A stretch of DNA of 37,413 nucleotides from a virus: the IMG/VR virus record IMGVR_UViG_3300020471_001081, positions 1 to 37,413 of that record, one strand, 5' to 3'. The notes beneath the pieces are model-generated. The model saw only the letters and a program-made list of their open reading frames with translations. It ran no database searches and had not been told where the DNA came from. Positions 8,096-13,594 of this stretch are shown here, piece by piece. Within the stretch, counting starts at the first letter, position 1. Each line of letters begins with the position of its first letter. Position numbers and translations under genes: made by a program.

Positions 8096-8280
8096 GGAGG
8101 TTGTTGGATTGGTTGGGGAGTTTCTTTGTTTATCGCTCTCCTAAGCCAGGGCAGGGATACTACAATTTGTTACTACAATTAACTTCTAAGAAGTTGCAAG
8201 TGCTTGCGGGAACTAGGACTCACTACTCGAAAAAGAAATTAGTTGCGATGATTATTGACAATGACAAGCCATTAGTGTAG
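8092..8280 (+). CDS. 62-residue basic protein, SAP/Rho-N-like helix motif
   Basis: It starts at GTG 8092, which overlaps the stop of the terminase small subunit candidate by 4 bases (GTGA), so translation is coupled. The second half reads LTSKKLQVLAGTRTHYSKKK followed by a hydrophobic helix, a helix-extension-helix pattern seen in SAP and Rho N-terminal nucleic-acid-binding motifs. A role together with the small terminase in binding DNA would fit, but this is inference. The gene is conserved in frame and has no in-frame ATG at its start. The last 26 bases contain the -35 box of a promoter that reads onward. Confidence 0.55.
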   Translation: MRRLLDWLGSFFVYRSPKPGQGYYNLLLQLTSKKLQVLAGTRTHYSKKKLVAMIIDNDKPLV

Positions 8281-8283
8281 TAT
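8255..8283 (+). promoter_or_regulatory. Strong sigma70-type promoter into noncoding interval
   Basis: TTGACA (8255-8260), a 17-base spacer and TAGTAT (8278-8283) form a near-consensus promoter at the 3' end of the 62-residue gene. An inverted repeat GTAGTA/TACTAC (8277-8282 and 8291-8296) overlaps the -10 box and likely start site. No plus-strand gene follows directly; the next gene downstream is convergent. Confidence 0.55.
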
Positions 8284-8287
8284 AAGT

Positions 8288-8410
8288 AAGTACTACAGAA
8301 GAGCTTATTTTTACATGTATCAGTAGGTTCCCAGGGAACAGTAGTAAATAAAAAAATTTTTCTACCTTCCCCCCTGGGCAATAAAAAACCCTCACCGAAG
8401 CGAGGGTAAA
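8288..8410 (+). ncRNA. Possible noncoding RNA or attenuator region
   Basis: This interval has no open frame of note but is preceded by a strong promoter. It contains a 13-base palindrome GTTCCC-A-GGGAAC (8327-8339), and the CCCAGGG in it (8330-8336) can instead pair with CCCTGGG at 8372-8378, so two exclusive folds are possible. The transcript would run toward the convergent gene at 8427-8732 and could end at, or act antisense to, that gene. The call depends on the promoter being real. Confidence 0.3.
8388..8407 (-). terminator. Rho-independent terminator with TTCG tetraloop
   Basis: Read on the minus strand, ACCCTCGC pairs with GTGAGGGT (one G-T wobble) around a TTCG tetraloop closed by C-G, followed by TTTTTT. 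It ends the transcript of the gene at 8427-8732. Confidence 0.8.
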
Positions 8411-8426
8411 AAATCTAATTCAAAAT

Positions 8427-8732
8427 TCAAGCGGTTCTGATTTTAAAAGAGATAGCGGAAACAACTTTTTTTAAATCGCTCCAAGTTTCTCTACAGTCAG
8501 ACTTTGCTCTTTCGGTGGCTAGTTCATTTGTTCTATTCAAAACATCGGACCAATCTTTCAAAGATTGACTTTCTGTTTTGTCCTGAAGAATTGCAACTTT
8601 GCCATTCAGATTATCTCTTTCAGATTGAAGTTGATAAATCTGAGCCAATAACAAATCTTTGTTAAATCTCTTTGCCCTTACATAATTTGCATCATCTTTG
8701 GACAGAGTTGAGATTCTAGGAAAAGAAGTCAT
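8427..8732 (-). CDS. Small coiled-coil protein, unknown function
   Basis: From ATG 8732 the product is 101 residues (MTSFPRISTLSKDDANYVRA); a longer frame from 8792 would start within the promoter dyad and is less likely. The central part (about residues 24-60, LLLAQIYQLQSERDNLNGK and on) is a coiled coil. The C-terminal half is charged and ends KIRTA. It is a single-gene unit with its own promoter-like dyad upstream and a strong terminator downstream, between the packaging and early regions. No family was recognised; a small regulator or DNA-associated protein is possible. Confidence 0.65.
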   Translation of the reverse strand: MTSFPRISTLSKDDANYVRAKRFNKDLLLAQIYQLQSERDNLNGKVAILQDKTESQSLKDWSDVLNRTNELATERAKSDCRETWSDLKKVVSAISFKIRTA

Positions 8733-8774
8733 TTTATTTGGTAAGGAGTTGAAAAAATTTTTCTCCTTAATTAC

Positions 8775-8789
8775 TATTGTAGTACAATA
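8775..8789 (-). promoter_or_regulatory. Palindromic operator-like site over a -10 box
   Basis: TATTGT-AGT-ACAATA is a perfect 6+3+6 palindrome. On the minus strand it includes the -10-like TACAAT in the context ACTACAATAG, 44 bases upstream of ATG 8732. A related word ATTGTAGTACA recurs at 8834-8844. A regulator binding here would control the gene at 8427-8732. Confidence 0.4.
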
Positions 8790-8866
8790 CAATCAAAAAA
8801 CCACACACGAAACCTTAAGAAATTATTAAGAAATTGTAGTACATTAATTACACCGAAATGTAAAAA

Positions 8867-9019
8867 ATGACACACCTATTTTTAAAAATTATCCTGTACT
8901 ATTCTAGTAAGTTTTACAAAATCTCTCGGCAAATCGGAACAAATAGGAGAAAACGAGCCAGAGAATTACAGCTTACAAGCAGATACAGGAAAGAAGACAA
9001 AAAACAAACTAATGAGTGA
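8867..9019 (+). CDS. Possible 50-residue basic peptide
   Basis: The 300-base interval 8793-9095 holds no large gene. ATG 8867 opens a 50-residue frame with a hydrophobic start (MTHLFLKIILYYSS) and a strongly basic remainder (NRRKRARELQLTSRYRK). No convincing ribosome-binding site is seen, and many cyanobacterial-type genes lack one. The hydrophobic N-terminus plus basic tail could suit a membrane-active peptide, but chance occurrence in AT-rich DNA is equally possible. The rest of the interval has short GAATG repeats near 9013-9050 and a terminator. Confidence 0.3.
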   Translation: MTHLFLKIILYYSSKFYKISRQIGTNRRKRARELQLTSRYRKEDKKQTNE

Positions 9020-9055
9020 ATGAATGCTCAACCAGTGAATGCTTGAATGATTGCA

Positions 9056-9082
9056 TAAAAAAGACCGTGAATGAACACGGCC
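9056..9082 (-). terminator. Terminator after gene 9096-9623
   Basis: On the minus strand, CCGTG and CACGG pair around a six-base loop, with partial extension on both sides, and are followed by TTTTTT. It lies 14 bases past the stop of the 175-residue gene. Confidence 0.7.
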
Positions 9083-9095
9083 TATGAATCGCAAA

Positions 9096-9623
9096 TTAAG
9101 TGAATCTTTCATTAAGCATATTCAAAAGAGTATGAAAAATAAAATCAATTTCCTCATACTGTCTCGCAGTTGCGAGCTGGCTTAAGTTGCTACTATCTCC
9201 CATGTAGGAGGCATCATTGAACTCTGAGCGACTCGGAATATCTGCGAGCCATTGGAACAAACTAGATGTAGAAATGTCCACACATCCATCGATTATTTCG
9301 TGAGAATAATTATCTAGATATTGTTCTAGTTGGTCCAAACCTTCACTCATTTCATAATCTAAACAAGTGAAGCAAATCTCTTTAATAACTGAATACCTCC
9401 AGTCATTAGGAAATTCGTCGCCGTGACATTCTCTAATAACCGTTTGTAATTGGTCCCTTAAATCTGGATCAATTTCATCAGACAAATAAAAATACTCTTC
9501 TTTATTGTCTCTGGTTCCCTTTAATAGAGAATTGTCTAAATACTGAATAACTTCAGTTAACGAGCCAAAGGAAAAATACTTTCCTCCTTTGCCAGTTCTT
9601 TTCCAGTTCTGTAAATTTGTCAT
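9096..9623 (-). CDS. 175-residue acidic protein, unknown function
   Basis: The likely start is ATG 9623 (MTNLQNWKRTGKGGKYFSFG); a longer reading from 9671 would overlap its own promoter. The protein is acidic, with many Asp, Glu and Tyr residues, and contains the segment DEIDPDLRDQLQTVIRECHGDEFPNDWRYSVI at about 63-95. It has no membrane segment or recognisable catalytic motif. The residue pattern is reminiscent of small helical proteins common in early regions of phages. It is a monocistronic unit with a clear promoter and terminator and sits divergently from the early operon at 9770. Function not known. Confidence 0.75.
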   Translation of the reverse strand: MTNLQNWKRTGKGGKYFSFGSLTEVIQYLDNSLLKGTRDNKEEYFYLSDEIDPDLRDQLQTVIRECHGDEFPNDWRYSVIKEICFTCLDYEMSEGLDQLEQYLDNYSHEIIDGCVDISTSSLFQWLADIPSRSEFNDASYMGDSSNLSQLATARQYEEIDFIFHTLLNMLNERFT

Positions 9624-9642
9624 GCTTGGGTTTAGCGATCTA

Positions 9643-9671
9643 ACAATACTACAATAACATACAACAGACAA
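9643..9671 (-). promoter_or_regulatory. Sigma70-type promoter for gene 9096-9623
   Basis: On the minus strand TTGTCT (9671-9666), a 17-base spacer and TATTGT (9648-9643) lie about 20 bases upstream of ATG 9623. The spacer contains ATTGTAGT, the word shared with other promoters in the window. Confidence 0.5.
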
Positions 9672-9733
9672 AAGGCAATAAATTAATTTTCTCAGATTCT
9701 CATTGAGAAAAATCTGCTCCTTTTATCATTTTA

Positions 9734-9742
9734 TGCTACAGT
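9734..9742 (+). promoter_or_regulatory. Extended -10 promoter of early operon
   Basis: TGC-TACAGT forms an extended -10 element 27 bases before ATG 9770. The surrounding pattern GCTACAGTA-NN-GGAGT recurs at 16326-16340 ahead of another operon. No -35 hexamer is evident. Confidence 0.5.
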
Positions 9743-9769
9743 ATAGGAGTCATCCAAATCCACCAAATT

Positions 9770-10057
9770 ATGACACCTAGAGACATCCAAAAACTTTTTG
9801 AAACTCTCAAAGTTTTAGATACTGACACTTTGACCCTTTATCAAAGACAGTTGGATTTTGCCGAGTCACTTCTTGAAAGTGATAAAACACAAGTTGAATT
9901 TCAAAAGTTTCAAATTGAACTCAACAAAAGTCTTTTTGCAGCATTAGCTCAACAAGAACAAAACAACAAAGTATTTTTTGAATCTCTAAAGTTTCTTGCC
10001 GATAGGTTAGAAAAATTAGATGGACATCAACTCAACATCTCAAAAGTTGAGGACTAA
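9770..10057 (+). CDS. 95-residue coiled-coil protein, first gene of early operon
   Basis: Begins MTPRDIQKLFETLKVLDTDT and is almost entirely helical, with Gln, Leu and Lys heptad-like spacing at about residues 20-85 (QRQLDFAESLLESDK, QIELNKSLFAALAQQEQ). It has no Cys and no membrane segment. It opens an operon of seven tightly packed genes (9770-11676) whose products look like early host-interaction or accessory proteins. I do not recognise the family; an oligomeric binding protein would fit the helix content. Confidence 0.75.
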   Translation: MTPRDIQKLFETLKVLDTDTLTLYQRQLDFAESLLESDKTQVEFQKFQIELNKSLFAALAQQEQNNKVFFESLKFLADRLEKLDGHQLNISKVED

Positions 10058-10060
10058 AAA

Positions 10061-10294
10061 ATGAAATACCGACCCAACGCTCCAGTAGTTTCTCAAATTA
10101 AGCACGCCGTAGATTGTGGCTACACGATCCACTGGTCAAATGAAAGTTACAAAGTAGTTAAGGATTCACTAGGGCAATATCTGATTAAACATGAATCAGG
10201 TCATTGTATAGGCTTAACTCACAAAGACGGAAAAACCCTAAACGGTAAAGACTGGCAATTTTTTAGGGCAGATTTGCCGAGGTGGTATTCATGA
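10061..10294 (+). CDS. 77-residue protein, unknown function
   Basis: Begins MKYRPNAPVVSQIKHAVDCG three bases after the previous stop and ends with ATGA overlap into the next gene. The pattern GYTIHWSNESYKVVKDSLGQYLIKHESGHCIGLTHKDG suggests a small beta-sheet fold with alternating polar residues. It resembles small phage proteins of unknown role. It contains two Cys and several His but no clear metal motif. Confidence 0.7.
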   Translation: MKYRPNAPVVSQIKHAVDCGYTIHWSNESYKVVKDSLGQYLIKHESGHCIGLTHKDGKTLNGKDWQFFRADLPRWYS

Positions 10295-10638
10295 ATAAAG
10301 AAGATTCACTCTCATTCATTAGAAGTGAATTAACAAAGACACTTCTTGAAGATCAAAAAAGACTTTCAAAAGAGGAAATACTAGAAATAGTTATTTCCTC
10401 GGGTCGCTCTAAAGCTTCAGCATATAGAGATTGGGCAGAAGTAGAAAACGAACCAGCAACAGATTGGGACGATATCAGAAGTATTAGAAAGCTTTCAAAA
10501 AATGGCTCGGATAATGAATTAATTTTCGATGCCTTCAGAAAAGCGATTCCAATCTATCAAGAACAAAACAAACATCTTGAAGCCTGCCAACTTGCAGCTC
10601 AATTTGCAACCACCAAAAAACAACTTAGGAGTTTTTAA
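10291..10638 (+). CDS. 115-residue protein with HTH-like segment
   Basis: ATG 10291 overlaps the previous stop (ATGA), so it is preferred over the upstream in-frame GTG. Residues about 20-45 (LSKEEILEIVISSGRSKASAYRDW) read like a winged-helix or homeodomain-like helix-turn-helix, with 'SSGRSKASAYRDW' as the turn and recognition helix. The C-terminal half is helical and ends in a basic KKQLRSF. A DNA-binding regulator encoded in the early operon is plausible but not proven. The segment also resembles the helix-turn-helix part of the terminase small subunit candidate (CEQTAWFDW). Confidence 0.6.
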   Translation: MNKEDSLSFIRSELTKTLLEDQKRLSKEEILEIVISSGRSKASAYRDWAEVENEPATDWDDIRSIRKLSKNGSDNELIFDAFRKAIPIYQEQNKHLEACQLAAQFATTKKQLRSF

Positions 10639-10640
10639 AA

Positions 10641-10862
10641 ATGAAAAGAACTTATCAAGTCACTTATCTTTGTGATTCATACGATCCAAACCCAACAGTC
10701 AAAACTTTTGACGAGTGGTACGAAATGCAAGACTGGATCACTGAGGAAGTAGAAAACAGAGTTCAATTTTTTGTGGATCATTCTCCTTATATGGTCACAG
10801 AAAAGGAAAGAACAGATCAGGAACAACTTGAATATTCATTAATCCAAATCAAAGAGGTTTAA
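10641..10862 (+). CDS. 73-residue acidic protein, unknown function
   Basis: Begins MKRTYQVTYLCDSYDPNPTV and follows the previous stop by two bases. The N-terminal strand and following helix (TFDEWYEMQDWITEEVENRVQF) give a small alpha/beta layout seen in many phage accessory proteins. It is acidic, with Trp and Tyr residues spread along its length. Function not known. Confidence 0.7.
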   Translation: MKRTYQVTYLCDSYDPNPTVKTFDEWYEMQDWITEEVENRVQFFVDHSPYMVTEKERTDQEQLEYSLIQIKEV

Positions 10863-10865
10863 AAA

Positions 10866-11258
10866 ATGAGTTATCAATCCGCACTTAACACGCTCCAATG
10901 GTCAACACATATAGAAGTTGACGAGCCAGACGGCTCTACATATTTTGATGGAACTGACTTTGAGCCTTCAAAAGAACTTGAGCAAAGAATCTTAACCGAT
11001 TGGGAAAACTTCCAGGCACAAGCAATTGAACTAGGTTTCGATCCAGAAAAACACAGAATCACATATATCGATTTATCGGAGGGTGATTATTGGGACTATG
11101 CAGCTCACGATTTTATTCTTACTAGAAATGGACATGGGGCTGGTTTTTGGGATGGAGACTGGCACGAACCAATGGCAACCAAACTTACAGAACTTTGTGA
11201 CAAATTTGGAGAGATTGATATATATCTCTCTGATGAAAATTTATTGGAGGCTTACTAA
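10866..11258 (+). CDS. Conserved phage protein with HDFxLTRNGHGAGFWDG motif
   Basis: The 130-residue protein carries HDFILTRNGHGAGFWDGDW at about residues 78-96 and ends with DKFGEIDIYLSDENLLEAY. This motif block is widespread in small phage and plasmid proteins of unknown function that I recall as a conserved family. The fixed His, Asp, Arg and Gly pattern suggests a conserved binding surface, but no activity is established to my knowledge. It is the best-conserved gene of the early operon. Confidence 0.7.
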   Translation: MSYQSALNTLQWSTHIEVDEPDGSTYFDGTDFEPSKELEQRILTDWENFQAQAIELGFDPEKHRITYIDLSEGDYWDYAAHDFILTRNGHGAGFWDGDWHEPMATKLTELCDKFGEIDIYLSDENLLEAY

Positions 11259-11407
11259 TGGACCCTAGAGAAAAAGCGTTCTTAGAATCCCTGGAGGCTT
11301 ACGAGCCAACAGGGGAAGAACTTGAGCAAATGAGATTAGATCTTGAAGCTCAAGACTATTACAATTCTGCATTAACTCCAGCTCAAAGAAATTCCTTACA
11401 CAAATGA
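11258..11407 (+). CDS. 49-residue acidic protein
   Basis: ATG 11258 shares one base with the previous stop, and the TGA at 11405-11407 overlaps the next ATG. The product is 49 residues (MDPREKAFLESLEAYEPTGE), highly acidic and helical. The perfect packing between two coupled genes is the main argument that it is real. Function not known. Confidence 0.6.
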   Translation: MDPREKAFLESLEAYEPTGEELEQMRLDLEAQDYYNSALTPAQRNSLHK

Positions 11408-11676
11408 AAACAGTACATATATATTACTCCGATTCTAGGGCTTGCGTCGATATGACCAAGCCCGAAAATTTTCATACAAAATTCGAGCCAGGATTTTATT
11501 GGGAACTGGAAACTTCACCCTGGGAAATGGAGGAAATACAAGGATTGATACGAGCCAGAGGCTATGAATGGCAAATTTCCCGTATGAATGGCCCTTTTGG
11601 TACTAAAAATTTAGCTCTTTATAGTATGGAATTTCGCTTTAATCGTCTTGGTTTACCGCTACCAAGTATTGCCTGA
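11404..11676 (+). CDS. 90-residue protein, last gene of early operon
   Basis: Begins MKTVHIYYSDSRACVDMTKP after an ATGA overlap. It has strands at both ends and a helix in the middle (WEMEEIQGLIRARGYEWQ), a small alpha/beta fold. Its last 38 bases overlap the 3' end of the convergent nuclease gene, so the two messages would be partly complementary. No family recognised. Confidence 0.65.
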   Translation: MKTVHIYYSDSRACVDMTKPENFHTKFEPGFYWELETSPWEMEEIQGLIRARGYEWQISRMNGPFGTKNLALYSMEFRFNRLGLPLPSIA

Positions 11677-12496
11677 AACGATCCAGGTATCTTTCTTTTG
11701 CTGCCATTAAATCGATTTCACTTAATATTTTTACTTCTGGTTCACCTGATCTACGGGCAACAACGATTGCAGCTCCCTTTGGTTGGATGCCCGTGAGACT
11801 GGTAAGACCGAGTGCGTACGCTCCACATTGATCCTTAAATTGAGCGTACATTTCTTCGCTCCTTTTATTGCGTGAGGTTTTCCAGTCCACGATATATGGG
11901 CCTTCACCTTGAATGTCCACCATGCAGTCACACGTTCCAGCAAATCCTTGGGTGGAATATTTTGGGGTGTAATGAATGGAAAATTCCACGGCATGAATGG
12001 CCGTAACGTTTGCCTCTATAAAAGTCCGTAGACCTCTGGCGTAGCCACTAGCGGAGAAGTTGATTTTTGGTGCATTGCGGATGGCCTTTTGCATTGCCCA
12101 TGCCGTGATCTTTGATGGTGCACGTTCCAGGCAATCGCCTCCAGTGGTCCAAACTCCTCGGCTATTCGCTGTTTGCCTTGCAAGTTTCGCTGTGGTTTTG
12201 AGGATATATTCGGCGTGTGCATGAGCGTACGTTCCACGCTTGGCGGCCATATCACGTTCTTCATAACTGTTAGGGCGGTTAAGCCAACGTTCCAGGGCAT
12301 CTTTTTGTTCTTGGGGAGCTGTTTGACTAAGGATATGGGTTACTGAAATATATACATTGTCCTTGTTATCTCTATATACACGATGTGGATATATCGTATT
12401 GGAATCATCACGTTCCAGATTCCATTTATGTAGTCCTGCTAATGCGTTTTGAGTATCTACACCGACATTAGTAGGCATTAAAGTACACGTTCCCAT
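11639..12496 (-). CDS. PD-(D/E)XK nuclease, RecB/MGME1-type
   Basis: The 285-residue protein has the exonuclease signature in order: a basic RGTYAHAHAEYIL block (residues 88-100), an acidic E171 in AVEFSIHY, GFAGTCDCMVD with D190, the core IVDWKTS with D204 and K206, and the QxxxY motif QCGAY (223-227). All catalytic positions are present. Such phage enzymes are 5'-3' exonucleases or Cas4/MGME1-like nucleases used in recombination, end processing or removal of host DNA. It is the last gene of the unit that also encodes an ssDNA-binding protein, so a recombination or replication role fits. The start could also be the ATG seven codons inside. The gene contains five copies of CGTTCCA within 500 bases. 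Confidence 0.85.
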   Translation of the reverse strand: MGTCTLMPTNVGVDTQNALAGLHKWNLERDDSNTIYPHRVYRDNKDNVYISVTHILSQTAPQEQKDALERWLNRPNSYEERDMAAKRGTYAHAHAEYILKTTAKLARQTANSRGVWTTGGDCLERAPSKITAWAMQKAIRNAPKINFSASGYARGLRTFIEANVTAIHAVEFSIHYTPKYSTQGFAGTCDCMVDIQGEGPYIVDWKTSRNKRSEEMYAQFKDQCGAYALGLTSLTGIQPKGAAIVVARRSGEPEVKILSEIDLMAAKERYLDRFRQYLVAVNQDD

Positions 12497-12517
12497 AATT
12501 AGTTTACCATAAAAGAG

Positions 12518-12802
12518 CTAAAGGAGCCAGTCATCGTCTTTATGTGTCTTGACGATATATTCTTCGTAGTTAGTATCCTCCTCCATATATCTTCCGAGCC
12601 AGATCATTCCAATTCTTTTTGCTACTGCAAAGCAATCATCTTCGGTGTACCCGTTCTGTCTTAGAGAGTCATACAAATTACATAGGGAAACTCCTGCTTC
12701 CATAACGTTTGCAGATACTTCACCGTTTTCCGTCATTAACTTTCTTAGTCTTATTTCTGTAAGACCAGACGGACCATAGGTAGCGACTTGTTTCTTTTTC
12801 AT
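12518..12802 (-). CDS. 94-residue protein, unknown function
   Basis: Begins MKKKQVATYGPSGLTEIRLR and lies between the ssDNA-binding protein gene and the nuclease gene. It contains two Cys and a helical middle (VMEAGVSLCNLYDSLRQNGY) and ends in an acidic, Trp-containing tail (YIVKTHKDDDWLL), a tail shape often used to bind partners such as the ssDNA-binding protein. It is separated from its upstream neighbour by a terminator. Function not known; a replication accessory factor would suit the context. Confidence 0.7.
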   Translation of the reverse strand: MKKKQVATYGPSGLTEIRLRKLMTENGEVSANVMEAGVSLCNLYDSLRQNGYTEDDCFAVAKRIGMIWLGRYMEEDTNYEEYIVKTHKDDDWLL

Positions 12803-12807
12803 AAGAG

Positions 12808-12835
12808 TAAAAAAGGGGCCGATGAATGGCCCCTT
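12808..12835 (-). terminator. Rho-independent terminator after ssDNA-binding protein gene
   Basis: On the minus strand AAGGGGCC and GGCCCCTT pair perfectly around a seven-base loop, followed by a run of six T. It probably attenuates the messages for the two genes beyond. Confidence 0.85.
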
Positions 12836-12841
12836 ATGTAT

Positions 12842-13450
12842 TTAGTCCTCTTTATCTGAGAACGGGTCGGTTCCGTCAATTAAACGGTTGATGTCGAACC
12901 CTGCTTCTTGGACCTCGGACCAAGCAGCTTCTTTATCCTGTTGAGCACCTTTCTTTTTAGGGGCAGTGCGTAGAGAGTAGGTAGTGTTTTTCTTTACTCC
13001 TTCTCTTGCAAGGACAAAATCCCATTCAAGTAGATCATCTTTGTAATCATCCATTTGGCTGATTTGATCTAACTGAGTGATGAGAGTTTTTTGACTGAAT
13101 TGCAATATTTGTACTGCTTCAGCGTCGTAGTTATATACGGGAATAGCTAAGGCTAGTTTTGCAGGATCAGGTGCAGTACCGTCAAAGTTGAGTCTGCGTG
13201 TGGCTTCACCAGCCATTGCTTCTTCAATATCTTCGGGTGTTGGATCATCTGTAAACCTATAAGGGCGTGACTTGTTAGGGTCTTCCACTAATGCTCCCCA
13301 AACTTCATAGAAGTCCAGTGCATTTTCTTCAAGTAAACAGAATCGAACCGATGATCCGTCTTCCAGTTTTCCTGGGTTAAGGTAACGGTCTACTCCAGAT
13401 GAGGAAGACTTTTTGCCTTCTTCTTGTGCTCTTTTTGATAAAAGTGGCAT
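12842..13450 (-). CDS. Single-stranded DNA-binding protein
   Basis: The 202-residue protein begins MPLLSKRAQEEGKKSSSSG and ends in a strongly acidic tail (GTDPFSDKED), as expected for phage ssDNA-binding proteins whose tail contacts the replisome. The central region has beta-strand and aromatic segments typical of an OB fold: VRFCLLEENALDFYEVWG, the ATRRLNFDGT block, LAIPVYNYDAEAVQILQFSQ and LEWDFVLAREGVKKNTTYSL. Such a protein coats replication intermediates and would work with the polymerase and primase-helicase transcribed in the opposite direction. A near-consensus promoter lies 36 bases upstream and a perfect terminator follows, so strong single-gene expression is expected. Confidence 0.8.
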   Translation of the reverse strand: MPLLSKRAQEEGKKSSSSGVDRYLNPGKLEDGSSVRFCLLEENALDFYEVWGALVEDPNKSRPYRFTDDPTPEDIEEAMAGEATRRLNFDGTAPDPAKLALAIPVYNYDAEAVQILQFSQKTLITQLDQISQMDDYKDDLLEWDFVLAREGVKKNTTYSLRTAPKKKGAQQDKEAAWSEVQEAGFDINRLIDGTDPFSDKED

Positions 13451-13485
13451 GTTTGCTAAGTGGGCATTGCCCTAAGTGCCCTTCT

Positions 13486-13525
13486 ATTGTAGTAGTGTGA
13501 CAGATACCTGTCAATCAGCTACAAT
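13486..13525. promoter_or_regulatory. Symmetric divergent promoters on one palindromic operator
   Basis: Leftward promoter: TTGACA (514-509 of 13xxx), 17-base spacer, TACAAT (491-486). Rightward promoter: GTGACA (13497-13502), 17-base spacer, TACAAT (13520-13525). The two overlap so that each -35 box lies in the other's spacer. Their -35 regions form the perfect dyad TGACAG-ATAC-CTGTCA (13498-13513), and both -10 boxes are equally distant from its centre. RNA polymerase can hold only one orientation at a time, and a repressor on the dyad would silence both the ssDNA-binding protein gene and the primase operon. Confidence 0.75.
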
Positions 13526-13562
13526 GAAAAAACCCCAAGGGCTGAAGGGGCCGATGGGGTTA
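13526..13562 (-). terminator. Terminator-like hairpin in primase leader
   Basis: On the minus strand AACCCC and GGGGTT enclose a GC-rich segment and are followed by TTTTTT. It would stop leftward antisense transcription before it reaches the ssDNA-binding protein promoter. On the plus strand it forms a hairpin in the primase leader without a T run. The segment AAGGGGCCGATG is shared with the terminator at 12808-12835. Confidence 0.55.
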
Positions 13563-13594
13563 AAAGTTAAGTATTTACAAAGGAATTGTATCAC

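Noticed and set aside
8158-8180. Tandem TACTACAATT words resembling the promoter motif
   Set aside because: They lie inside the 62-residue gene and encode a Tyr-Asn-Leu-Gln run; no start site or gene follows at a fitting distance.
9005-9050. GAATG-type short repeats as an iteron array
   Set aside because: Units are irregular in spacing and sequence (GTGAATG, GAATGC, TTGAATG) and do not recur elsewhere; more likely low-complexity intergenic DNA.
13586-13594. TTG start three codons before the chosen primase start
   Set aside because: It lies only two bases from the purine-rich site; the ATG at 13595 is better spaced.
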